A stretch of 64,000 nt of DNA from Lumbricus rubellus (lineage: Eukaryota; Annelida; Clitellata; Crassiclitellata; Lumbricidae): positions 18,410,178 through 18,474,177 of the forward strand of contig OX243825.1 in assembly GCA_945859605.1 (NCBI GenBank), read 5' to 3'. Below, piece by piece: positions 36,101 to 48,100 of the stretch. A model generated the notes under the pieces. The model was given only the letters and a program-made list of their open reading frames with translations. It ran no database searches and was not told the origin of the DNA. A program made the translations under genes and the position numbers. How positions within the stretch are numbered: position 1 is the first letter of the stretch; the number at the start of each line of letters is the position of its first letter.

Positions 36101-39100
36101 TCAAGAAGTCTGCTCAGAGGCGCTCCCAGCCCAGCCACGGCTAAAAAGATAGATCATCATGTGACATGTGATTGACGTTAGTCCATCCCTCCCTCCTTCT
36201 ACATCAACCTCCCTTCTGCTTTCTTCTGTCCCTCCCATACATGAGGATTTTGCTTGAGTGGCTAAATAATAAATATTGATTGGAAAACACTGAATCTGGC
36301 TAAGACGATGTTTTTTGTTCTTTAGACATTTGATCATTTCCTAGCGAATAAGTTTACTACAGTGAAGCGATATGGAGGCGAAGGTGCAGAGACTGTTATG
36401 GCATTCTATGATGAACTGTTTTCAATGGCAACTCAAGGTATTAGTAACAATTTCCTCAGTTTTATGTATTTAATGTCTTTTTTGGTGTGGAATGGCCTCC
36501 TTCTTGAGTTGCGCTTGTTCTGTATGTCACTCTCTGACACATTCTATGAACACTTGAGAACTGTTATATTTGCCATGCTGGAGTTGGGAGCACCTCTAAG
36601 TAGTTTTCTTGCAGAAGTGCTATGTTAAAAACGTAAATTAATGAAGTAAGTATGGTTCTTTTGATGTGTGATTTGACTTAGCATACATTCTCCATCTGCC
36701 CTAAGACACACCTGGTTGAATAATTTAAATGACTAAATAAGCAGCAATTTTTAGAGGTTTCTAAAAGCAATATTATGTAAAGATATGTAAGTGTTTTTAT
36801 TCATGCATGGATACAATGTAAGAGTTCTTTGAATGTTTTTGTTGTTTAGTGAATCTCTCGGATGTTGTGATTGCCAACGCTCACAGAGGACGTCTGAACC
36901 TTCTGACGTGTCTTCTTCAGTTTCCTCCAGTCACCATGTTTCAGAAGGTTTCGTAGATATTTGAACATTGAATTAATTTATAAGAAAATAGGGTGTTTCT
37001 TTTTGAAACAAAAATTTGTTTCACCCTTTACTAACCAAAGTTTAGTGAATGGTATGGAAAATCTTATACCATCGGGCGGTAAAGGTTTAAAAAATTCGAA
37101 TAGAGCTGTTTTAAAATCACCTATGGTAAATCATTTTCTCCAACCATGCAGTTTTAAGAATAGCATATGTACAGAACATCTGCTTATGTGGATAAGTTGA
37201 GAATGTTTGCTGTGTTTGACTTTTCTGAATCCCACCTTTCATTAAACATAGTTTGTGTTATTATAGATTTTTTTAATAGATGAGCATTTGATTTTTAATT
37301 TTAGATGAAGGGCAAACGAGAATTTCCAGATGGTGTAGCAGGAGCTGGAGATGTTCTGTCACACCTTTGTAAGTTTCTGGGTTTTTTTGCTGGAAATAAA
37401 AAATTGTTAGTAAGTAAGTAAGTAAGCTTGCATGTGTATGTTTATATATGTTTTAGACCACTTTGGTAGTGAGTGGTATATTTATATATATTATATGATA
37501 TTTTATGTGTATGTATATTATATATATGTACATATTATTATGCACATACGTATATCTTTACTTTAAGTCTGAAAGTTTGTCCATCTGTTTGTGTAGTGAT
37601 GTGAAAATTTAAGTTAACACATTTTTACATTAACACGTTGGCCGCAAGGGACATGTTAACACGTCCCCCATTGAGTCATTTAACACAGCAAATCAGCAGC
37701 CAACGTGTTAAAACCATTTAAATCGGTCGACTGCGGGTGACTCGGCAGATTGTGCCACTTGGCTAAGCCTCGTGCCTACTCTCCTTGGTCAGAGCCAAGT
37801 AAGTACCTGTAATGATTCTGCGGTGTGTCGGATTGAGCTATTAAACGAAGATTATTATTATTATTATTATTAGAGCCGGATATGAAAGTCCAGTGTATGT
37901 GTGAGAGTGCGTGCATGTGTGTGTGTGCATGTATACATGTGCATGTGACATTTTCTTCTTAAATGCATTTTGCATTTATTGAAATTGTGTGGAAAGGAAG
38001 TTGCTTGCATTTAAGAGTTGTGTTTGTTTCTTTCGCAGTTAAGTTCTGGACTTTACGTTTGTGTGATAACTAAAGCAGTTTGGTCTTTGTTTTGCTGATT
38101 AACCCTTTACTTGTTTGCCCCGAGAATATACGCTGAAAACACGGGCTTAACAGGAAAAATGAACGGTTAAAGGGTTAATTAAATTGAAGATTATCAAATG
38201 AATGGCCATCGTTTAACACGTTGACTGCTGATTTGCTGTGTTAAATGACTCAATGGGGGACGTGTATACACGTCCCTCGCGTCCAACGTGTTAAAGCTGA
38301 ATTGTTTTACATTTTGTTGTTTTAGTTGCGTCACTCGATTTGGAGTATAACGGACGCAGTGTACATGTGTCGCTGCTTCCAAACCCTTCTCATTTAGAGG
38401 TGTGTGTAATGTTTGTTGTACCTCATTTAGCTGAAACATTTGGATTTCACCTATAAATGAAATTTATGTAGATTTTAATTTATGGGTTTGTCCATTTTCT
38501 GCATATATTTGGTAGTTTGTGGCAACCACCATATCTCAGGCTTTGTTATTAGGTTGATTTCTGGGAAGGGTACATGATACGTGTAGTGTACTGCAGAGAA
38601 ATTACAATGCAGTGATTGTGATCAGATATCTTTGAGAGGTTCTGCATGAGTGAATGAATGAATGGATGAATGAATGCTTGTAATCTTGATTTCTTCATGT
38701 TAGATTTTACAAATGTTACGTTGATTTCTGCATTTGAGATATATAACTTTCAAGTGCTAGTTGTAGGTTTGCTGTTGAACTGTTATTCAGCACCTAATAG
38801 ATCCTTCAAACTCTAGACCAGTGCTGTCCAACGTGCGGCCCGCGGGCCGCATGCGGCCCGCGAGATGATTTCAAGTGGCCCGCCAGGGCTCACTAAATTG
38901 TTCCCTTTGTGTAAAATGAAATAAACTTAGTAAAAGATAAAGTCACTGGTCGACTTCAGCGTTTATTTTTTATTGGTTTTGAGACAAATGTCGATTTGGA
39001 ATGCTACCAGGAAGACCAATCCGAGAATTAGATCTGTTCTTTCTTTTCATGAGGTTATGTTCCCGTAGTCTAAGCTTATCTGGAGAATGATACATGACTT

Positions 39101-42100
39101 CTGATTTTAACAACTCTTATTCTGTTCTGTTCTGTTCTCAGCCATCCTCGATCCGAGGGTCGGCCGCATCATGTACAATGTTCCTCCAACGCTTCCTGTC
39201 TTCCGTCAGTCTTATCATTTCTCCCAATGTCAATCCAGTCCATTCCTTGGATTGACATTGGAGAGAGAGAAAGATTAGATTGGAACTCTGTCGACTATAA
39301 TTATAGTTGCATTNNNNNNNNNNNNNNNNNNNNNNNNNNNNNNNNNNNNNNNNNNNNNNNNNNNNNNNNNNNNNNNNNNNNNNNNNNNNNNNNNNNNNNN
39401 NNNNNNNNNNNNNNNNNNNNNNNNNNNNNNNNNNNNNNNNNNNNNNNNNNNNNNNNNNNNNNNNNNNNNNNNNNNNNNNNNNNNNNNNNNNNNNNNNNNN
39501 NNNNNNNNNNNNNCTGGGCAACGTAGGCCTAATGAAGAGCAGAGCTGGCCAAACTGCGTCTGGGCGACGGATATGAGTGCAAGTCAGAGATAAAAGCCAC
39601 CTTGCACATTTTAGTGCTCTACTATTATGACGCATGATAATCGTGGGTTGTGTGTAGTCCACATGCTACTATTCATATAATTATTATTCATGTGGACTTG
39701 TGGAACTCTTTCCACAAACTGCTCAAGACTTTTCTATTGGACAATTCCTGGGTCGGGAGCATCTCCGAAAATTGAACCGGTGGTGCCCGGTATTTAAATT
39801 TCATACATCAATTGCTTGATTGATGGATATAGATTACAATCATTCCATATAAAAGTTCAATATGCGTTTCAATGTTGATATAATTACCATCACTAAATTT
39901 TAGCCACTACTTTTGAGTTTACTGTTGCGGCCCTCGGCTTCAAGAACCTTGGTTTTGCGGCCCGTGGTACCAAAAAGGTTGGACAGCACTGCTCTAGACC
40001 ATTCCCCAAATGCAGAACGCCTCTGAGTTGGTCTCTTGAAGAGGTGCTATATAAATTCTTGGAATGTATGAATGAATGAATGAACCCATGATGACCCAAT
40101 GGGCTTTCGTGTACCTGTTAAAGTTAGATTTGTACACCCGAGTTGCATTTTAATAAGACTTGGACAGTCTTAGTTGTGACACGAAACCTAGCTGGTGCTG
40201 GGCAAATTATTTTGAATAAATGGTTGTCTTTTGCCATTTTTCTGTAAAGGATTGTTTTTCTGTGTTACGATAAATGCAACAGGCAATTAATCCGGTTGCT
40301 GTTGGCAAGGTGAGAGGAAAGATGCAGGCGCTAAAACTTGGAGACTACAATGAAGCAGGAATCTCTGGAGATGGAGTTGTCGGTCTTCAAGTTCATGGTG
40401 ATGCAGCCATTGCTGGACAGGTAATGATTGCCCTTGTTTAGAACTGTGGGGTAGCAATGTTAAAGATCTTTGTGAGGTTATTGTAAAGAGCTATATAAAT
40501 GTCCATGTACATACCTCTGTATGCAGATTCTGCACTGCATGTACACAGGGTGGGCCATAAAAAAGTAACCCCCTACGGTTTTTAAATTCTTACTTGTGGT
40601 CAAGATATGGGCAAAAAACCTTAGGGGTTACTTTTTTATGGCCCACCCTGTATATCATGAAACAGTCTCAAAGGAGAAGTGGCTGAATGATAAACACTGG
40701 TCGGAATTGACTTGAATTTTAATCTCAGATGATTGATCAACCCTCAACCCTCTTTTTTATTGGTTGGTATTTTAAATACAGTTTGCATGGACTTCGTTGT
40801 TTTTGCCTCTCTTCCTCGATATAATTCAAAATTGAAAAATAAACACGAAAATAAACACACAAAACAAGATTTTATGTCTGGTTTGTTGACTGCTTTCATT
40901 TCTAGAGTAACTTGCAGGGTATTATGTAATAGTTGTTTTACTTGTAATGTAGTTTTGATTTACGCATTTCAGGGTATCGTAGCGGAGACTTTTGCTCTGG
41001 CAAATGCACCGCATTACACGGTTGGTGGTACGATCCATCTGATTATTAACAACCAGATTGGATACACAACAGAGGCAGATCGAGGGAGGTATGGAAATCA
41101 ACGTTTATTAATACTCTTCCATGCTTGATGTTGTTTTGAGATTTAATACTTCTGTTTTTTCAGTTAATTGTTTTCTAATAATAGAAAATTCATTCACAAT
41201 GATTGATTCTTTATGGTTTTCCAAACCTTGGAATCTCTTTTTCTGACCATGACCATGAATAGTAAAATCAACATATATTTCAGGTAACAATGCCCATGAC
41301 TAGATTATAGCGTTGCACATTAATTAACTATGGCTAATTGCTGTCTTTAATATTATTCATTTAATTCAATTTAAGAATTTATATAACGCCCCTTCAAGAA
41401 GTCCACTCAGAGGCGCTCCCATGCCAACAGGGTAATTATAATGCTGCCATCTTTGTTTGTTATCTAGTCAAGTATGAGTATCAATTTGATTTGATTTTTT
41501 AAATATAATTATGGCCGCCCAACTGACTTCTGTTTTATAGATCCAGTGCACAATGTAGTGATGTAGGCAAGATAATTGGATGTCCGATGATACGAGTGAA
41601 TGCTGATTTCCCAGAGGTACGCATCTGATTCATTCTTTCTGTTAATGCTCAAACCTAAATAATGAATACTTAAAAATTGTGTAATGCAATTTCATTTAAG
41701 TCAAGTTCGACAAACTAAATTTTGTTTAAAATTTGTTGACTTGAAGTTAAAATGGCTATAACCTAAGGATAAAACAAAGTACAGTAATTGATTGAATCGC
41801 AGGTTTTCTTCAACTGAGTCTGACAATCACCAAACATAGAAATTGAACATTTATGCTTCTACAAGTTTGAAACTTAAACTTTAGAAACTTTTGAGTTTTG
41901 ACTACTAAGCTTCTTAAGCTCTTAGTTTGCTAGTGATGTTTGTGGCGTTGTTTCTTGTTTCAGGAAGTTGTGAAGGCGTGTCGTTTGGCTGTTTTGTATC
42001 GAGAGCAGTTTCGACGTGATGTCATCGTCGACTTGATCTGTTATCGAAAATATGGCCACAATGAACTTGATGAACCTTCGTTCACTCAACCAATTATGTA

Positions 42101-45100
42101 CAAAGTCATTCGAAGTCGTCCAAACGTTCCTGATGCTTATGCGGACAAACTCATTGTGAGCTAGTTTGACAGATTCAATTTTATAATTTATAGTCACTTT
42201 ATTCATTAATTTCTATAGCATCTCTTCAAGGGTTCTACTCAGAATTGCTCCCAACTCTAGAATGATGAGGGGTATGTACAGTTTCATGTATCAGATATGA
42301 CTTTGAACAGCAAGTTTCAATATTCTATTAATGTGAAATATTCTGGAGTAAACGTCGTCTATTTCAATATTATCATTTATTTTGAGGTTCTTAATGTGGC
42401 CTCTTTTAATTACCATACTTCACTAAAGTTCTGCGTAATGTGGCTGTTTAAGTTGTCTACACAAGTGAAGCTTGTAGTAGATTGAAAATGTGTGCTGCAC
42501 TCAGCCACAAGGAATAGCATGTGGAAATGTTCCGCTGCTTTTTGTGATCAATGCAGAATTCGTATGGGATTTTTTATTTACTAGGATTTTGCAGTTTTTA
42601 TGTATAATTGTTGGTTAGACTGGCTTTTGTTTTTCTGTCTAAATTCAAAGGCTGATGGAGTCTGTTCGAAGGAGGATCTTCTTAAGGATACGAATCAGTG
42701 GACGTCGATTCTCTCAGATAATCTCAACAAAATTGATGTTCATGTGCCAAAGGTGAAGTTGACATTTCAATTTGGCAGGATTTGCCAGCTCTAGAATTTG
42801 CTATCAAGTTGTGACGCATTCTCTAAAGCAGAGACAAATTGAAGCATACATGTTTTAGTATTTTATTAAATGTGGTAATTTATCTTGAATTTGTGAATTA
42901 CTTAAAAATACTGCACACTGCACAGTTTGTACAAATGCTGTAAAGCAGAACATGTAATAGAGATTTACAATAGCTGGTTAATGCCTGTATTTGGTGATTG
43001 GTTTCAAACTGAAAATGTTCTGAGATGACCCCTTGGGTGAAGTACTCAATGTTGATTATCATTCTCTTGCCCAACATTCATTTACCCAGTTTGTGTGCTA
43101 CTGGAAATGTTCTGATTGCTAACTGCTGTTGATGTTTTCTGTAGGCGAATCATTTAGAGAAGCAGTGGTCTGGATTAGTTCAAGCGTCTCCAGCAATTAC
43201 AGTGTGGGATACAGGAGTAAAAGACGACGTCCTTAGGTTCATTGGTGCAAAGTCTGTTTCACTGCCAACTGGATTTGTTAGTATTTTTTAAAATTATTTT
43301 TGCATTGTCGTGTTATAATAGAGCAAGTGCTGCTGCCTATAAAAATTATTTACCATGAAAGTTAGTTATTGTTGTTGTAATATTTTTATTGCCTAGAACT
43401 TATTTCTTTGGAATATTCTTCCAGTTGAGAACTTTAATATTGGGGTATAGTAAAAGAAGGCAGTAAGAAGAAATTCTTGGTATATGCTGGTCTTTTACAC
43501 TTCAGCTCACACTATCGCTTTTATATATCATTTGATCCTGATGACCATACCTACCAATACCATTACTAAATGTAATTTAAAGCAAAATGCGTTAAACTCT
43601 ATTAATTTCTTCATTGGCACTAAATCTATTTGTCTAAAATTGCTGATTAACCCTAATTGATAAAGTCTGCGATCAGTTATCTAAAGATGATTACCTATTT
43701 TGCCAATGGTTAATTTGTTTCAAAATAAGATTCATGTCATTCATTTGTAGCATTATGATCGATAGACTTTATAACCAAACGTCCTATGACCAACGCTGAA
43801 GAGGAAGTCCTCTATTGTTTCTATTTGCTCATACTGCAACCACGAAGAATTGAGTCTTTCTGTGGTTGGCCCAGTGGTCTGGAATGGCCTTCCTTTTGAG
43901 CTACGCCTACACCCTGGACCACAAGACTCTACCAGGATCCTTTCTTACTAAACTTGAAACTGTTCTTTTTGGGCGTGCTGGAGTCGGGAGCGCCTTTGAG
44001 TGGTTTTTTTCTTGAAGGGGTGCTACATAAATTTCCGAATGAATGAATCGTCCTAGACCAGGTACATTGTACATATTTGTTTATGTACGCTGTACAGAAT
44101 GTTCATCCGACGCTTGCAAAGACGCACATCGACCGTCGTCTTCACAAGATGAGAGACGGACAAAACATCGATTGGGCGACAGCTGAAGCACTCGCCATTG
44201 GATCTCTTCTTTATCAAGGTACGCCTACCCATGATGCATTGCCATATCATCTGGTGTTTGTTTACTTCTGGTCTCGTCCAGCATTCATGAGGGGTTTGAG
44301 GTTTTAAACAATTTACACAATTTTCTTTCAATTCTTAAATTTAGAAGTTGACTTCAAATCACTGTCATTTCGAGATTGTACAATTTTACAGTATATATTC
44401 CACATAATTTATTGCTCAGTTCTGGTTACCATGAGTGAGAGTCAACTCATAGCTTAATATGGAATTATGATTTAGTGCATCTTTAAGTCTGAGTATTTGT
44501 GCCTTTAGTGTTAAGCCGAACCCACTGCTGTAAAGCCGACCTGCGTGTCGTGCTATAGTGGGCCGTATTTCGTGTAACCTGTATTTGTAATCATTCTGCG
44601 GTTTGTTAGATTGAAAGTTAATAAACGAATATTGTTACGAATATTATTATTATTATTAAAATATTTTATGTATGGAATGGTGGCGTTTTAGGTTTTCACG
44701 TGAGGTTGAGTGGACAGGATGTCGGTCGAGGAACGTTCAGCCAAAGACATGCGATGTTTGTGAATCAGGAAACGGATGAGGCGTACATTCCTCTCAATCA
44801 CATGTTCCCAGAACAAAAACATTTCTTCGAAGTATGTGTATTCGATGGAAAACTGCGCATTCAAGTTTACCTGTTTTATTCTTTAAAAAGATAAAAGTTT
44901 GCTACCTAGACAGCTATAAATTAATTAATTAATTGGTTATGCCCAACTTAACTCATTCATTCATTCAGAAATTTACATGATGCGTTTCAAGTTGCTTACT
45001 CAGAGGAGCTCCCAGCATAGTATGTTATTTCATGGTAACTGTATGTGACTGTTTGGGGTATTATTGCTACAGTAATACACGACGTATACGTGTTACATGG

Positions 45101-48100
45101 TATGCGGCTACTCTTAATTTACTGTGTATGCTTAGAATGAATTTATATACCCAGGTACTAATCATTAATTAATTATGGAAATTTATTATAGCACCCTTCA
45201 AGGCTGCTTCTCAGATGTGCTTCCCACCCCAGGATGGCTCGAAAGGTCAGTTTTCAGCTTAAAATGCACACATCAGAGCAAGCGAAGAAAGACCTTTTTG
45301 AGAGCGATAGCTGAAAGTCGTGAGTCGCGATTCATGCCAAGAAGATGTATGGGTGAAAAAGATGAGAAGCGCTTGGTGCATGGTGGATTTTGTAAGGGGG
45401 TCATTGGAGGGTGATCAGAGCACCCAGTATTTAGCGGCTGTTTCGATTCTAATTGTCATTTTTTAGTACGATTATGAGCCGGCTGGCTGCTAAAGGGGTT
45501 AATGCAGCTTTGGCCAAGAGATTGCATGTTTTGTATGTTTATCTCAATAGCACCCAGGCTTTAATTTAATGCAGTCCTGGCCAAGAGATTATATGTTTTG
45601 TATTTTTATCTCAAAAACATTTAATCCTGATACACTGTTCATTGATATCTGTTTGGTGATAGGTTGCAAACAGCATATTGTCTGAAGAGGCTGTGCTCGG
45701 CTTTGAGTACGGCTTCAGCATTGAAAACCCGAAGTCGTTGGTTCTGTGGGAAGCGCAGTTTGGAGATTTCTTCAACGGCGCTCAGATAATCATCGATACA
45801 TTCGTCACAGGCGGTGAAAGTAAGTGTGCATATTGTAATTGTAATTGTATTGTAATTGTATTGTAATTGTAATCGAACATTTATATAGCGCCACTTCAAG
45901 AGAACTCAGAGGCGCTCCCGAACTGACACCAAACCATAATCAAAGAGAATGGTTTTCAAAGTAGGTGCATGTGAATGTATTGCTGCAGTAGTAGTGCTAG
46001 ACAATGTACACTAGGAATGATTTGTTTTAGGTGTTTCTAAGCTATTCTGTAATTCAACTGAAGTCAATGTATGTTGAGATTTATTTATTTGAGGTGTTTG
46101 TTAGCTATTCTGTAATTCAACTGACATTGGTTGGTTGTTATTTCATAATCCAAAAAGCTGGATCAACCCCAGAAAAACTCTATACCTGGCCTGACCCTGG
46201 AATTTCAGGCAGCTGGAACAGTCAGGTTTCCTTGCCCAGTCAGAGAGCTGAGAAGTTTTGTTTCCAGATATACAAACACCAAGTGCATTGTTTTCTCAGA
46301 TTATAGTTCTAATCTATTGTCTTGTGTTGATATCTGTAGCTAAATGGCTGCTGCAGAGCGGTCTTGTGATGGTGCTGCCACATGGAATGGACGGTGCCGG
46401 TCCAGAGCATTCCAGCTGCAGAATCGAAAGATTCCTTCAGGTTTGCATTTTTTGTCATCTGATCTGCATTGCTTGATTTTTTTATAGTAAAGAAATGACA
46501 CTGCCATGTTCTGCAGTGAAACTTAGATGAGGTTCTACTATACTTTTTTAATGCACTGACAATTAACAAATTTCAAGGTGCAGGACTGGGGTCATTCCAT
46601 TGCAGGAAACATGTAAATAATATTTACATGTTTAATATTATTATTGTTATTATTATTTTTTTGCCCCGAGGTATACAGGATCCCTCAGGGACTTCACTAA
46701 CGCCTTATTACATCACAGTCTGGAACGGCCCTATTGTTATTATTGTTATTATTACTATTGGACCAACAGATGATGTTTTGAGCCTGTATGTAAATAGTCT
46801 GGTGTTGATTATGCTTACTTTGTAATTGATAGAAATGTTGTTTTCCTGAGTCTTACTTTGTTGTTGTTTCTGTGAACATTACTGCTATAGGCGTGTGACA
46901 GTCAGGAGAATGAAATCGATGGCGATAATGTCAACGTTCAGATTGTTAATCCATCAACACCTGCTCAGTATTTTCATGTATTGCGACGACAGGTATATAA
47001 CCAACCAATCACTATCAGCAGTAAATTGTTCTTCAATGACATGCTTGTACTTTTGGGGCGTTGTGGTGTTTTGTTGACTTAAAGCTGGAGTGTTCCAGGT
47101 TCGAATCCACCTCAATCCGCCATGTAGAGATCTTGAGCAAGTTCTTCAATCGCAATTGCTCGTGCGCTTTGGCTTGAAACTCCGATGCAGTGTTCGTGCT
47201 GTAGTCGGGAGCGCCCTTGAGTAGAAAGCTTGAAGAGGTGCTATAGAAAATGCGAGAAAATAAATAAGTAAAATGTAACTAAACTGTTTGTGAGACCAAT
47301 ACAGCTCGTTGTATTTAAATGTGAGTTTTAATTGGAACTACGAATATTTTACTCCTGTTTTCAGGTCCTTTGAAATTTCCTCTATCAGCTCATCCTTTAC
47401 ATTGCTTTATGCCATTTATTTAATATTATTTCTTATAAATATTTAAATGTTGAAAGAGTTTTCAATGTAACTACAAATATATTACTTTTGTTACAGGTCG
47501 TACGAAATTTCCGCAAGCCTCTCATCGTTGTTGGTCCGAAGGTGTTGCTACGTCTTCCTGCAGCGGTTTCCAATATGGTTGAACTGTCTCCTGGAACGTC
47601 ATTCCAACCAGTATTATCAGACACTTCTGTTGACCCAAAGAAAGTGAAGAGGGTCATTTTTGTGTCTGGTAAACACTACTACACTTTGCTCAAAGAGCGT
47701 GAAACGAAGGGCATTAACAACATGGCTATTGTCAGGATTGAGGTACATATTCTTCTTCTTTTCTTCTTCTTCTTTACGTTCTCTGCCAAGTGGCAGGTCC
47801 AAACGTCCAATGTTTCCACTGTTCACGCTGTTGTGCCATGTCCCTCAGTTCTCTGTATCCCTCTTCCATCATCCTGTCCAGCAGTTTTTTGTCTAGGCCT
47901 TCCTCTGCACCTCTTATGAAATCAGAATTACTTTGCCAGACTATTTCAGCATTTCGTATTCTTAAAATTAAGGCATGCGTGTATGTTTTATATATTGTGG
48001 CTTATTGACAATAAGTTATCATAATCTCATGAACATGATACCTGAAATATGATGCTTCATTCATTCATTCATTAGAACAAATTTATTTAAGATTTACTAT

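Larger units (their letters stand above)
38819..39991. mobile_element. hAT-like element (CAGTGCTGTCCAAC ends) with internal gap
   Basis: Left CAGTGCTGTCCAACGTGCGG, right AAGGTTGGACAGCACTG. Perfect 8-bp duplication CTCTAGAC at 38811-38818 and 39992-39999. Spans 1173 bp including 200 N and an inserted LINE tail at 39126-39290. Lies in DHKTD1 intron 8. Confidence 0.9.
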
